The notes: generated by a model from the sequence alone, not told the origin. 64,000 nucleotides of DNA from Beroe forskalii (GCA_011033025.1 WFMF01000017.1:186001-250000), one strand, 5' to 3'; counted from the stretch's first letter, positions 56,501 to 61,806 are shown. Made by a program: numbers and translations.

Positions 56501-58631
56501 GTGACCCCACATCACCCCCTCGTGACCCCACATCACCGCCTCGTGACCCCATATTACCCATATTGCCCCCTTGTGAACACGTCAGGTTCTGAATCCTCGT
56601 GACCCCCTCCTTCAGGTTTTGAACCCCTCGTGACCCCTCCCTCAGGTTTTGAACCCCTCGTGACCCCTTCCTCAGGTTTTGAACACCTCGTGACCCCCTC
56701 CCTCAGGTTCTGAACCCCTTGTGACCCCCTCCCTCAGGTTCTGAACCCCTTGTGACCCCCTCCCTCAGGTTCTGAACCCCTTGTGACCCCCTCCCTCAGG
56801 TTCTGAACCCCTCGTGACCCCCTCCCTCAGGTTCTGAACCCCTCGTGACCCCCTCCCTCAGATTCTGAACCCCTCGTGACCCCCTCCCTCAGGTTCTGAA
56901 CCCCTCGTGACACCCTCCCTCAGGTTCTGAATCCTCGTGACCCCCTCCTTCAGGTTTTGAACCCCTCGTGACCCCTCCCTCAGGTTTTGAACCCCTCGTG
57001 ACCCCTTCCTCAGGTTTTGAACACCTCGTGACCTCCCTAAGGTTCTGAACCCTTGTGACTCCCTCCCCAGGTTCTGAACCCCTTGTGACCCCCTCCCTCA
57101 GGTTCTGAACCCCTCGTGACCCCCTCCCTCAGGTTCTGAACCCCTCGTGACCCCCCTCAGGTTCTGAACCCCTTGTGACCCCCTCCCTCAGGTTCTGAAC
57201 CCCTCGTGACCCCTCCCTCAGGTTCTGAACCCTCGTGACCCCCTCCCTCAGGTTCTGAACCCCTTGTGACCCCCTCCCTCAGGTTCTGAACCCCTCGTGA
57301 CCCCTCCTCAGGTTCTGAACCCTCGTGACCCCTCCCTCAGATTCTGAACCCCTCGTGACCCCCTCTCTCAGGTTCTGAACCCCTCGTGACACCTCCCTCA
57401 GGTTCTGAACCCCTCGTGACCCCCCTCCCTCAGGTTCTGAACCCTCGTGACCCCCTCCCTCAGGTTCTGAACCCCTCGTGACCCCCTCCCCCAGGTTCTG
57501 AACCCCTCGTGACCCCCTCAGGTTCTGAACCCTCGTGACCCCTCCCTCAGGTTTTGAACCCCTCGTGACCCCTCCCTCAGGTTCTGAACCCTCGTGACCC
57601 CCCTCCCTCAGGTTTCTGAACCCCTCAGTGACCCCCTCCCTCAGGTTCTGAACCCCTCGTGACCCCCTCCCTCAGGTTCTGAACCCCTCGTGACCCCCTC
57701 CCTCAGGTTCTGAACCCCTCGTGACCCCCTCCCTCAGGTTCTGAACCCCTCGTGACCCCCTCCCTCAGGTTCTGAAACCCTCGTGACCCCCTCAGGTTCT
57801 GAACCCCTCGTGACCCCTCAGGTTCTGAACGCCATGAAGCGGCACAAGGAGGCGCTGAAAGTTCTGACGGCGGCGCTGGAGCAGCACCCAGAGCACCCGC
57901 TCTGTAAGTTCCACCGGGCCTCCACCCTGCTCTGTCTGGAGCGGTGTGACAGTGCTCTGGAGGAGCTCGACCAGCTTGAGGCGATCACTCCTACTGAGAG
58001 CCTCATCTACTTCCTCAAGGCTAAGGTAGGGCATTGTCCGGGGTTTTAAAGGGGGGAGGGGGGCTAAGGTAAGTGCATTATCTGGGGTTTTAAGGGGGGC
58101 TAAGGTAATCCCGGGCATTATTCGTGGTTTTTAAGAAGCTATTGGTTCGCCATCTCAACATCGGTTCGCTTCTGACATCACTTAACATCACTTCGCTTCT
58201 GACATCACTTAACATCACTTCGCTTCTGACGTCACTTCACATCACTTAACTTCACTTCGCTTCTGACATCACTTAACATCACTTCGCTTCTGACATCACT
58301 TAACATCACTTCGCTTCTGACATCACTTAACATCACTTCGCTTCTGACGTCACTTCACATCACTTAACTTCACTTCGCTTCTGACATCACTTAACATCAC
58401 TTCGCTTCTGACGTCACTTCACATCACTTCGCTTCTGACATCACTTAACATCACTTCGCTTCTGACATCACTTAACATCACTTCGATTTTGAAATCCAGC
58501 CCTCGTTTCAGATACACCGGAAGATGGGTAATTCGCACCTCGCAATGATGCACTTTTCTTGGGCAATGGACTTGGATCCGCAGGGTAGCAATAATCACAT
58601 CAAAGAAGCAATAGACAAACATTTGCTGTGA
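24525..58631 (+). CDS. CDC27: CDC27 (APC3), anaphase-promoting complex TPR subunit, whole gene of 15 proposed exons
   Basis: CDC27 is a TPR scaffold of the anaphase-promoting complex, the ubiquitin ligase that starts anaphase and mitotic exit. It binds the C-terminal Ile-Arg tails of CDC20/CDH1 through its C-terminal TPR superhelix. I joined exons 24525-24560, 25120-25343, 26251-26382, 28531-28628, 28809-28891, 28954-29109, 31184-31248, 32347-32452, 34628-34657, 44150-44431, 45260-45412, 55208-55416, 56111-56228, 57822-58025 and 58512-58631. All have GT-AG borders and all phases agree, giving about 671 residues against about 824 in human as I recall. The N-terminal TPR part and the C-terminal TPR array match the family closely. 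The middle linker is shorter, so an exon may be missed in the 9.5 kb intron. The acidic tail after the last TPR is absent. Introns reach 9.8 kb and carry nearly all the repeats of the region, plus a nested gene. Confidence 0.92.
25120..25343 (+). CDS. CDC27: CDC27 exon 2, N-terminal TPR
   Basis: After AATTTACAG the frame reads AAVWHALNYYAYEDASFLAE and on to LLATCYYRQERISEAYELL, the hallmark N-terminal block of CDC27 that forms the homodimer interface. The exon ends within an Arg codon (AATAG|GTCTGT). The donor is unusual but the phase fits the next exon. Confidence 0.93.
25421..25751. repeat. ~330 bp imperfect inverted repeat in CDC27 intron 2
   Basis: The left half is rich in CCAAAACAAGC, CAACCCAAAA and CTGAATCAAGC. 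The right half carries the complements (TTGGGTTGATTCAGGG, GGTTTAGGGTGGTTTT, GCTTGATTCAACAAG). The ends are CAAGCAGGAACT / GTTCCTGTTTG. Strand-asymmetric and non-coding, probably a foldback MITE. Confidence 0.65.
25824..25993. mobile_element. 170 bp MITE, 25 bp TIRs, flanked by ATA
   Basis: Left GGGATCGTTCACATATTACG mirrors right CATAATATGTGAACGTTCCC. ATA stands at both flanks (25821-25823, 25994-25996). The core has G-runs and GATTACG words. Diverged pieces of the same core occur inverted at 29196-29300 and near 29485-29535. Confidence 0.75.
26251..26382 (+). CDS. CDC27: CDC27 exon 3
   Basis: It lies between TTTTATTCAG and TACAG|GTTCAC. It reads LHEGEQILVSTSGDSSLPAL then ELSGICLNVLATIY, matching the GEQIL and LLGHVY positions of the family. 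Phase in and out is 2/2. Confidence 0.88.
26638..28247. mobile_element. 1.6 kb non-autonomous element with 26 bp TIRs and TA flanks
   Basis: The left end GGGTAAAACGGGGTGGAGTG is inverted at the right end (CACTTCACCCCGCTTTACCC), with TA on both sides. The interior repeats GGGTAAAGTGGGACA and its complement about a dozen times in both orientations. TA target use points to the Tc1/mariner group. There is no transposase frame. Confidence 0.75.
28531..28628 (+). CDS. CDC27: CDC27 exon 4
   Basis: After AAAATTACAG it reads CHRLEHAVYFYRASLKRNPF then LWSNYASLCEAG, matching the NPFLWSPFESLCEIG block of CDC27. The donor is GCAG|GTTTCT. One base is left for the next codon. Confidence 0.92.
28809..28891 (+). 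CDS. CDC27: CDC27 exon 5
   Basis: The acceptor is TTTTCAAAG. It reads ACQYSDASKRCYYQEKQRLV then NKSTLPQ and ends at CAG|GTGAGA. It opens the variable linker. The sequence is not conserved, but the borders and phase fit both neighbours. Confidence 0.7.
28954..29109 (+). CDS. CDC27: CDC27 exon 6, linker
   Basis: Between CCTTCCTTCCTCAG and AACAACCAG|GTGAGC there are 52 codons in phase 0 with no stop. It is rich in Ser/Thr/Pro/Asn (TSSPGALSEITNDINLVSSN). It is part of the disordered, probably phosphorylated, region between the TPR blocks. The intron before it is only 62 bp. Confidence 0.7.
29110..31183 (+). other. CDC27 intron 6
   Basis: It holds diverged MITE core pieces (29196-29300, 29485-29535), a small tandem repeat of ACTGCTTTAGTGCCATTAGT (about 30080-30175), a cluster of ATTGG boxes and CACGTG at 30268-30475, and repeated GGGACAAATGGGA words at 30658-30745. 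No further exon was recognised. Confidence 0.5.
31184..31248 (+). CDS. CDC27: CDC27 exon 7, linker
   Basis: Acceptor CTCTCTCCAG, donor GACAG|GTGGGT. It reads IPTPVHCTPDQLRNHNSNHR. At 65 nt its phase (two bases over) is completed by the next exon. Identity rests on position and phase rather than conservation. Confidence 0.65.
31301..32340. repeat. 20 bp minisatellite, ~52 units, flush with the exon 8 acceptor
   Basis: The unit is CCCATGTCGCACTGTGTCAC, with occasional 1-4 bp length variants. The last unit turns into the acceptor itself (ATGTCGCACTCTCGCAG). Because 20 is not a multiple of three and the unit lacks stops, all three plus frames stay open for up to 1.1 kb. These are artefacts, not genes. 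Confidence 0.95.
32347..32452 (+). CDS. CDC27: CDC27 exon 8, with the conserved RRSSRL motif
   Basis: After CTCTCGCAG it reads VDEEAGSGTPGSRKQGDSPF then NKVRRSSRLMTSG, before G|GTAAGT. RRSSRL(F/M)TS is a conserved anchor in the CDC27 linker, just ahead of the basic patch. Phases fit on both sides. Confidence 0.88.
32453..33239 (+). other. start of CDC27 intron 8
   Basis: A G-run (about 32470-32482) is followed by a foldback phrase AACCGAGGCCGAAGGCCGAGG near 32697 and several TGCGTAATAA words (32840-33140), probably from another repeat. No exon is seen. Confidence 0.45.
33240..34544. mobile_element. 1.3 kb element with ~250 bp inverted arms and TTAA ends
   Basis: The left arm 33244-33487 is inverted at about 34284-34540 (CCACGTGGGCCAACTTTTGG, ACTGGCGCCGCCGTGGCGCC, GGTGTGCAATCGATAGATAA). 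TTAA lies at both outer edges (33240-33243, 34541-34544), the target of piggyBac-type elements. There is no transposase. A Helitron-like fragment is nested inside (33985-34275). A piece of one arm recurs at 45798-45880. Confidence 0.7.
33985..34275 (+). mobile_element. 3' part of a Helentron-like element, nested in the TTAA element
   Basis: It is homologous to 37140-37659, sharing TTCGCGCGAAATCT, TGATGATCACACGTGAAACC and AAAGTTATGCG, and ends with the same hairpin GCCTGCA…TGCAGGC then GCAATTCTTG followed by T. It interrupts the TTAA element at a T-run. Confidence 0.55.
34628..34657 (+). CDS. CDC27: CDC27 exon 9 (30 nt micro-exon)
   Basis: TATGTTTCAG then RNTKSKENDR then GTACGT. It resembles the basic NRKTKSKTNK patch that follows RRSSRL in vertebrates. 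Ten codons in phase 0. The donor is strong. Confidence 0.72.
34658..36246 (+). other. CDC27 intron 9, upstream part
   Basis: No exon was recognised. The word GGGGCGTAGCCAG at about 35186, a G-run near 35852 and a TAA microsatellite at 36247-36275 are the only marks. The microsatellite is the tail of the inverted LINE copy. Confidence 0.45.
36526..37659 (+). mobile_element. 1.13 kb Helentron-like non-autonomous element in the LINE 3' UTR
   Basis: The LINE sequence resumes on either side without loss of more than a few bases. The left edge is TTTCCCTCCCCATTGGCC and the right part has the mirrored AATGGGGGAGGGAAATTA, then a hairpin (GCCTGCATTCGGG / GCAGGCGC) and GCAATTCTTG|T. Insertion between Ts, subterminal inverted repeats and a terminal hairpin fit Helentrons. 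The left 200 bp recurs at 62810-63015. There is no Rep/helicase frame. Confidence 0.55.
38297..39148. mobile_element. hAT-like MITE with 8 bp TSD TTCCAAAT, inside the LINE
   Basis: TTCCAAAT lies at 38289-38296 and 39149-39156, and copy 1 of the LINE has it once. The ends CAAGCTTTGAACTTCCC and GGAAGCTATG correspond to CATAGCTGCCGAACTGCCCT at 44513. Inside are repeats of AAAATACACCT and GCACTATCTCGGATTG, and two A-runs (29 A at 38473-38501, then about 39027-39043). Confidence 0.75.
39609..40822. mobile_element. composite palindromic insertion in the LINE
   Basis: A ~1 kb palindrome has arms of roughly 39617-40070 and 40165-40617 (GGGTAAATTTATTAATCAAA, CTATGTAGTCGATAGCACAT, AAGGCAAGCATAGCAGC). 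A second foldback follows at 40694-40815, built on GATTCCG words (CCGTGGTAAAATTCCGCGC and complement). Together they cut the reverse transcriptase of LINE copy 2. Short frames here are shadows of the palindrome. Confidence 0.7.
40823..42520 (-). pseudogene. LINE copy 2 ORF2, endonuclease and N-terminal reverse transcriptase, truncated by insertion
   Basis: The minus frame runs unbroken through the endonuclease (CLSWNVRSINN, GGGVAILYKS, CGDFNIHMDE) and into the reverse transcriptase (NYRPVSNLAFVGKIIEKVV) until the composite insertion at 40822. There it reads into foreign residues and stops. It lacks the extra C seen in copy 1 near 6118, so the true joint there is …SGHI-LEKFEPT. The remaining reverse transcriptase is scattered at 39150-39608 and 37660-38288. 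Confidence 0.85.
42505..43881 (-). pseudogene. LINE copy 2 ORF1, frameshifted
   Basis: It is homologous over its full length to ORF1 of copy 1, with an ATG at 43879-43881. Two small indels break it, near 43540 and near 43205-43225 (SGTSG then YRC instead of SVTDAD). The zinc knuckles and the slippery heptamer at its end are intact. Nearly identical otherwise, so both insertions are fairly young. Confidence 0.85.
44150..44431 (+). CDS. CDC27: CDC27 exon 10, first TPR of the C-terminal array
   Basis: After CTCCCCACAG there are 94 codons in phase 0. A basic Ser/Lys-rich lead is followed by LMSLFCQMGHAYQSLCQYEC and LPKHHYSSGWVLSQCARAFY, the most conserved start of the TPR superhelix. The donor is CTCAG|GTACAA. 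Third-base GC is high compared with the introns. Confidence 0.95.
44513..45075. mobile_element. 563 bp hAT-like MITE in CDC27 intron 10
   Basis: The TIR is CATAGCTGCCGAA…TTCGGCAGCTATG. The flanks CCCCCACC (44505-44512) and CCCCTACC (45076-45083) agree at seven of eight bases. The interior repeats TGAAAATTTACCTA and GCACTATCTCGGAT. Same family as 38297-39148. Confidence 0.75.
45260..45412 (+). CDS. CDC27: CDC27 exon 11, TPR
   Basis: After CCTCTTCAG there are 51 codons ending …EANKNSPE, then GAG|GTAAGC. It matches the family block ending DMDKNSPEAW. The last 21 bases plus the first four intron bases form the unit of the minisatellite that follows, so this border is the first of about 16 identical donor sites. 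Confidence 0.95.
45392..45787. repeat. 25 bp donor-site minisatellite, left block
   Basis: The unit is GTAA plus GCTAACAAGAACTCCCCTGAG: exon 11's own last 21 bases and the start of its intron. Fifteen further copies follow the real border with few differences. Each carries GAG|GTAAGC. The block ends where a 4 kb segment interrupts it. It resumes at 49809. Confidence 0.95.
46461..46466 (+). promoter_or_regulatory. TATA box candidate of the nested gene
   Basis: TATAAA lies 45 bases upstream of the ATG at 46511. That leaves a very short 5' UTR but fits a compact intronless gene. Single motif, unsupported otherwise. Confidence 0.35.
46511..48799 (+). CDS. secreted papain-like / C-type lectin / sushi protein with acidic repeat tail, intronless
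   Basis: 762 codons in one exon. Residues 1-18 form a signal peptide. About 30-95 resemble the I29 propeptide (HERYKRLVDF, NRFAVNNDEE). About 120-345 are peptidase C1A: oxyanion Gln155, nucleophile Cys161 in QASCGSCWAF, and His303 in AHVQLLVGY. The catalytic Asn position, normally NSW, reads GSY (Gly319), so activity may be low or lost. About 355-490 form a C-type-lectin-like domain (GGWHLATIP, FWIGL with Trp427). About 491-554 form a sushi/CCP domain (CPDI…CSC). Then come 12-residue repeats (DHQDGEQDDEQH) and a Lys/Asn tail. A secreted, glycan- or ion-binding matrix or immune role is inference. It lies in the sense direction within CDC27 intron 11. No frameshift or stop is seen, so it may be a live retrogene. 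Confidence 0.85.
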   Translation: MLRNAFYTLTFFAVTVLSKVTIDDTATIFRNTIKKYNVEIRNKRDYHERYKRLVDFKDRVERSTVGVSGMHTLNRFAVNNDEEHDMLMNRKMQLSNLTVATMLDEEERQVTKRESPSDTTKDWNHAIGPPRTKVDDPESMDFWEKELGLSEVQDQASCGSCWAFPAVAAMEAVYKMRTGEHAVFSKQYFVDCSFTYSGCAGGTPNEAFKLTKNRQYLMHEDEWPYTAYYRPCKFAAEIATKTNNAMRKLWMEDWYPLGISDSSFTKALLLSPVTFGSNIGDNYFSYNGGVFDDASCATSPKAHVQLLVGYTPKILRVRGSYNPKYWGDYGYVDYKRHSGKLDSCRFFNFGYTIAMTWARDIEYEYCSDAKVVTLPECEKSCEDMNKEGSGGWHLATIPTVMHNQQIVQMLNDRWPGIKKDNKFNVFWIGLKDPKKECDLKWSDSLYNVNYVNITKFECNKFGVINKNSGRYLMKNSLTFKARGLCSRAVTCPDISSFSQKGLFQFSNDVDNLVEGTVAELVCDAVCVHRYRTTSYICSKGSWVKNGEFSPECSCPGDNHWDGDHQDDDHQDGEQDDEQHDHQDGEQDNEQHDHQDGEQDDEQRDHQDGEQDDEQHDHQDGEQDDEQNDQQDDEQHDNHDHDQQDHQDHNQHDHQDGEQDDEQRDHQDDEQDGEQDDDQHDHQDDEQHDHQDDEQHDHQDDDHNDHPDDDGKDQEDGDKENNEQQNDSDSNEDEKKDGGKDGKKNEKGKKKNKKKNKKKNGRE
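48795..48800 (+). promoter_or_regulatory. poly(A) signal overlapping the stop of the nested gene
   Basis: AATAAA overlaps the TAA stop (48797-48799). Such overlap is workable and gives a minimal 3' UTR. No other canonical hexamer follows closely. Confidence 0.4.
48905..49030. repeat. diverged copy of the AGCAGGCC hairpin repeat
   Basis: ACTAGCAGGCCGTTGGGCCT, TTTGCAAATTTTGAACAC and ATTCAAATTG follow in the same order as at 14956-15065 and its tandem copies. Confidence 0.65.
49809..50843. repeat. 25 bp donor-site minisatellite, right block
   Basis: About 41 units of the same 25-mer as at 45392-45787, more diverged toward the 3' end (deletions such as CTCCCTGAG and CTCCCAGAG at 50370-50760). 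Nearly every unit keeps GGTAAGCT, a strong donor. It lies about 4.4 kb from exon 11 and 4.4 kb before exon 12. Confidence 0.95.
50844..52009. other. CDC27 intron 11, unassigned
   Basis: No exon is supported. The word GAGCTGATGACGT(C/T)A recurs at 51431-51480. An 85-codon minus frame and a 114-codon plus frame overlap at 51645-52014 without recognisable homology. Confidence 0.4.
52010..53990. repeat. 23 bp palindrome-based minisatellite, ~80 units
   Basis: The unit core GTTCTGTGACAGAAC is a perfect 7+1+7 palindrome, followed by CTGCAGCA or variants (CTGTAGCA, CAGTAGCA). The 5' third (52010-52870) is strongly degenerate and the rest almost perfect. As 23 is not a multiple of three, long repeat frames appear on the minus strand (up to 393 codons). 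They are artefacts. Confidence 0.95.
53991..55207. other. CDC27 intron 11, 3' part
   Basis: No exon is seen before 55208. The phrase GATGCAATTCTTGTTTAA at 54491-54508 resembles the end of the Helentron-like family. No other feature was recognised. Confidence 0.4.
55208..55416 (+). CDS. CDC27: CDC27 exon 12, TPRs
   Basis: After CCCTCCCTTCAG it reads TWCAVGNCFSLQKEHETAIK, then YGYTLLGHEYNFIDELDDAM and DPRHYNAW, closely matching the core TPRs of CDC27. The exon ends inside the Trp codon (GCGTG|GTAAGT) and the next exon completes it. Confidence 0.97.
55466..55972. repeat. 15 bp minisatellite with a ~165 bp higher-order unit
   Basis: About 28 units of GACCTCGTGTCCCCA. The block GGAAATT…ACAAATCCCTGTGGGGATTT recurs at about 55540 and 55705. 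It lies 50 bp after the exon 12 donor. A 15 bp unit keeps all frames open, so repeat frames on both strands (up to 201 codons) are not genes. Confidence 0.95.
56111..56228 (+). CDS. CDC27: CDC27 exon 13, TPR
   Basis: TTTATCACAG then YGIGQIYFKQEKHELALCHF and RKAQSINSSNAAMPAHIAV, then GTAAGT. It matches the family YGLGMIYYKQEKFSLAEMHF block. It ends in phase 0. Confidence 0.97.
56396..56575. repeat. short minisatellite of CCTCGTGACCCCACATCACC
   Basis: About eight irregular units 19-22 bp long. They share CCTCGTGACCCC with the 31 bp array that follows, so the two arrays are probably related. Confidence 0.8.
56578..57821. repeat. 31 bp acceptor-site minisatellite, ~40 units
   Basis: The unit contains CCCTCCCTCAG|GTTCTGAAC followed by CCCTCGTGACC. 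The acceptor with its pyrimidine tract and the first nine bases of exon 14 (GTTCTGAAC) are thus repeated in each unit. The array runs straight into the real acceptor at 57820-57821. Units differ by small indels and T/C changes. Confidence 0.95.
57822..58025 (+). CDS. CDC27: CDC27 exon 14, TPRs
   Basis: It reads VLNAMKRHKEALKVLTAALE, then HPLCKFHRASTLLCLERCDS and ESLIYFLKAK, before GTAGGG. These are the family NPLCKFHRASVLF and ESLVYFL blocks. The start at 57822 is set by phase, since the 31-fold upstream AGs would add out-of-frame 31-mers. GC-rich unlike the neighbours. Confidence 0.95.
58142..58490. repeat. 29 bp minisatellite before the last exon
   Basis: About 12 units of CTTCGCTTCTGACATCACTT plus AACATCACT, with some shortened. 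The array ends about 20 bp before the exon 15 acceptor. Confidence 0.92.
58512..58631 (+). CDS. CDC27: CDC27 exon 15, last TPR and stop
   Basis: After CCTCGTTTCAG it reads IHRKMGNSHLAMMHFSWAMD then LDPQGSNNHIKEAIDKHLL and TGA. It matches the family HLALMNFSWAMDLDPKGANN block. The human protein continues for some 40 acidic residues after the KEAIDK helix; here the stop follows within three codons. Confidence 0.95.
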   Translation: MHRKMGNSHLAMMHFSWAMDLDPQGSNNHIKEAIDKHLL

Positions 58632-59183
58632 CAGTAGACTGGGTGCAATAGATAAATTAGTGGTGTCGGGCCGTTCACTGAACAGTGAACACCATTTTGA
58701 CTTGTATCAATGTTATAGTTGTTTGGCACTCCCCCAATAGTATTGGGAGTATGTTAGCTTACCCACAGGTGCATTTGACATTGAACAATCAGAGTGCAGA
58801 TGTCTGTGAACTCTCACAATGATTGGTCAATGTCATGATGGTTCCGAAATCTTATGTTAATAAGCAGACGATGTAAATGAGCGGCTCCTCCATGATGATA
58901 ATGTGTTCTGATGTGTTCGATGTACATTTGATGTGTTTAGTTTGAGGTCGTTCACATCATTGACAGACTAATGGTGACAGGATTAAGGGGTTTTCAGATA
59001 ATGGCAATGCTATTCTGCTCTTGACAGATGTCGCTAGTCTCTTAAAACACTTCCAGTTGACAGTAAGAAGGGAGGGAAATGCTCCTCAGATATTGGTTTT
59101 GTCTGATGTGAACGGTCAGGCGATGTTAATTCAAACCGTATACCCTATGATACCTTATAACCTATTATACCTTATACCCCATT
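58632..59183. other. CDC27 3' flank
   Basis: The 3' UTR should lie here. No AATAAA was found close behind the stop; GATAAA at about 58649 is a weak candidate. An inverted pair ACTCCCCCAATA/TATTGGGAGT lies near 58730-58753. No further gene is seen. Confidence 0.4.
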
Positions 59184-59455
59184 CCCAAAACCAAAAAGGA
59201 TTTGGTTGTGATGGTCCGCGGCGGTTTTAAGGCGTTCTTTACTGTAAAACCCATGATATGAGAAAGAACGCGACGGTTAAAACCGCTGCAACGTCACTTA
59301 TAAAACATACAGCATTCACGTAACTTTGATGCATCAAAAAAGTGTCGTTGCGGCAGTTTTAACCGTCGCGTTCTTTCTCATATCATGGGTTTTACAGTAA
59401 AGAACGCCTTAAAACCGCCGCGGACCATCACAACCAAATCCTTTTTGGTTTTGGG
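59184..59455. repeat. 272 bp foldback with ~115 bp arms
   Basis: Arms of about 59184-59298 and 59341-59455 (CCCAAAACCAAAAAGGATTT, GGTCCGCGGCGGTTTTAAGG, ACGGTTAAAACCGC and complements) are almost perfect with a ~43-base loop. Non-coding MITE-like foldback. Confidence 0.8.
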
Positions 59456-60139
59456 AAAAAATATCACCCTTTTTCTGTGCCGTGATATTGAATTTTTTGG
59501 CGTCAAATCACGCGTAAAATTCGCGTTACCTAGCATTACTGATGACGTCACAATTACGTCATAAAATTAGATGAGCTATCTGAGACCCATTCATTTACAC
59601 AGTTGGGACTATGACCGACAACATATCCAAAGATGAAGTTCTGGGGTGGTCCCGTTCTCTCTCCACTAGCTTCACAAGATTTTGCCAGTTTTTGGAAATT
59701 TTTTCGTTTCCAAAGTGCTTCGAACAATCGCAAATATCTCAATGATGCCGTAGAGCCCGGAACTTTTCGACCACATCTCTGGAAAGTACATTAAATTTCC
59801 TTTCTGCGCTAACAGGGCATTTTTTTCTATCGAAAGCTTCATACCGAAAAATTGCGTTGAAAAACGCCTATTTTTGGGAAAATTGACATTTGAAATTCTT
59901 AGTTTTGTGACGTCATTATGACGTCATTATCATGACGTAAAATAGTTTTTAAGGTCACTAACTGCAAGTTCTATCTTTCTACTTTACAACGCTGGGTCGA
60001 TGAGCTCTGTATCTTTTATGGTTCCCGAGATATCGCCGTTTAATTAGGGTATACTTCTCGCACTAAAGCGTCATCTCTCGTATATGTATATACCTCTATA
60101 TATCTATATATATGTATGTATATATATATATGTATGTAT
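59456..60139. other. unassigned DNA ending in a TA/GTAT microsatellite
   Basis: No gene is seen. Several TGACGTCA-like words occur (59540-59565, 59910-59940). The last ~60 bases are TATATA and GTAT repeats, the target of the next element. Confidence 0.4.
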
Positions 60140-61582
60140 GGGCATAGATCCGTTTGCCACTTTGTCCAGGCGCCAGTCTAATGCAGGTCTAGCGCCGGTT
60201 TAATGCAGGTCTAACGCCAGTCTAGTGCAGGTCTAATGCCGGTTTGGCGCCGGTTTTGTGCAGGTTTAGCGCGGGGCCAGCGCCAGTCTAATGCAGGTCC
60301 TGTGCCACTCTAATGCAGGTCTAGCGCCGGTTTGGTGCAGGTCCAGCGCCGGTTGAGCGCGGGTACAGCGCTGGTGCAATGCAGGTCTAGCGCCGGATTA
60401 ATGCAGGTCTTGTGCCAGTCTTGTGCCACTCTAATGCAGGTCTAGCGCCGGTTTGGTGCAGGTCCAGCGCTGGTTTAGCGCGGGTGCAGCGCTGGTCCAA
60501 TGCACCTCGGATGCTATCTCAATATTACTAATGCATTTTATACAGATTTGGCGCCGATTAAATTATGCAGGTTTGACGTCGTTTCATGCATGTTTGGCGC
60601 TGTTTTAATGCAGTTGCAATGCCATTCCAATGCAGGTCAGTTACCACCGTTAGCCATGGTAACGTCCGTTAGGGACCACCGGTAACCATAGTAACATACG
60701 TTACTACGTTAGTGACCAGTGACCACCGTTTACCATGATAACCTACGTTAGTTACCATCGGTAACCATGGTAACCCACCTAAGTTACCACCGGTAACCAT
60801 GGTAACGTACGTTAGGTCGTTAGCAACCATCGGTAACTATGGTAACCCACGTTAGTTACCAGGTCGGTAACCATGGTAACGTACGTCAGTTATGAGTTAC
60901 TACAGATAACCATGATGGTTATGTACGTAAGTTACCATCGGTAACCATGGTAACGTATGTTAGTTACCACCGGTAACAATGATGAAGTACGTTAGTTACC
61001 ACCGGTAACCATTATTTATTATTATCATGAAGAGTCATGGGGCATAGAATTGAACATGCTAAACCTGCATGAAACCGGCGCCAAACCCGCATTGGAATGG
61101 CGTTGCACCTGCATTAAAACAGCGCCAAACATTCATGAAAAGACGTCAAACCTGCATAATTTAATCGGCGCCAAATCTGTATGAAATGCATAAGTAATAT
61201 TGAGATAGCATCCGAGGTGCATTGGACCAGCGCTGCACCCGCGCTAAACCAGCGCTGGACTTGCACCAAACCGGCGCTAGACCTGCATTAGAGTGGCACA
61301 AGACCTGCATTAAACCGGCGCTAGACCTGCATTGCACCAGCGCTGTACCCGCGCTCAACCGGCGCTGGACTTGCACCAAACCGGCACTAGACCTGCATTA
61401 GAGTGGCACAGGACCTGCATTAGACTGGCGCTGGCCCCGCGCTAAACCGGCGCTAAACCTGCACAAAACCGGCGCCAAACCTGCATTAGACCTGCACTAG
61501 ACTGGCGTTAGACCTGCATTAAACCGGCGCTAGACCTGCATTAGACTGGCACCTGGACAAAGTGGCAAACGGATTTATGCCC
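60140..61582. mobile_element. 1.44 kb element: long TIRs built of ~22 bp repeats, 8 bp flanking repeat
   Basis: The ends GGGCATAGATCCGTTTGCCA and TGGCAAACGGATTTATGCCC are inverted. GTATGTAT lies at 60132-60139 and 61583-61590. Each ~500 bp arm (60140-60640, 61060-61582) is itself a string of AATGCAGGTCTAGCGCCGGT-type units. The centre (60640-61020) repeats GGTAACCATGGTAACG, also palindromic. The 8 bp flank suggests hAT-like insertion, but it lies in a GTAT microsatellite. No protein. Confidence 0.7.
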
Positions 61583-61806
61583 GTATGTATATATATGGTC
61601 GTAACCCAATTTAACAAGAACACCCTCGATTTTGGCAATATTCAAGTTGTAATAACTCGGTCATTTTTCATCCGATTGACCTGAAATTTTGACAGTTGCA
61701 CCTTTGACCCCTAAACATGTGATGTTCAAATTTTAGTGCGATTTCGGCAACGGAATTTGCTCAAATTTCAACGTGAAATATGGTGAATCCATGAAAACAT
61801 ATAGTT

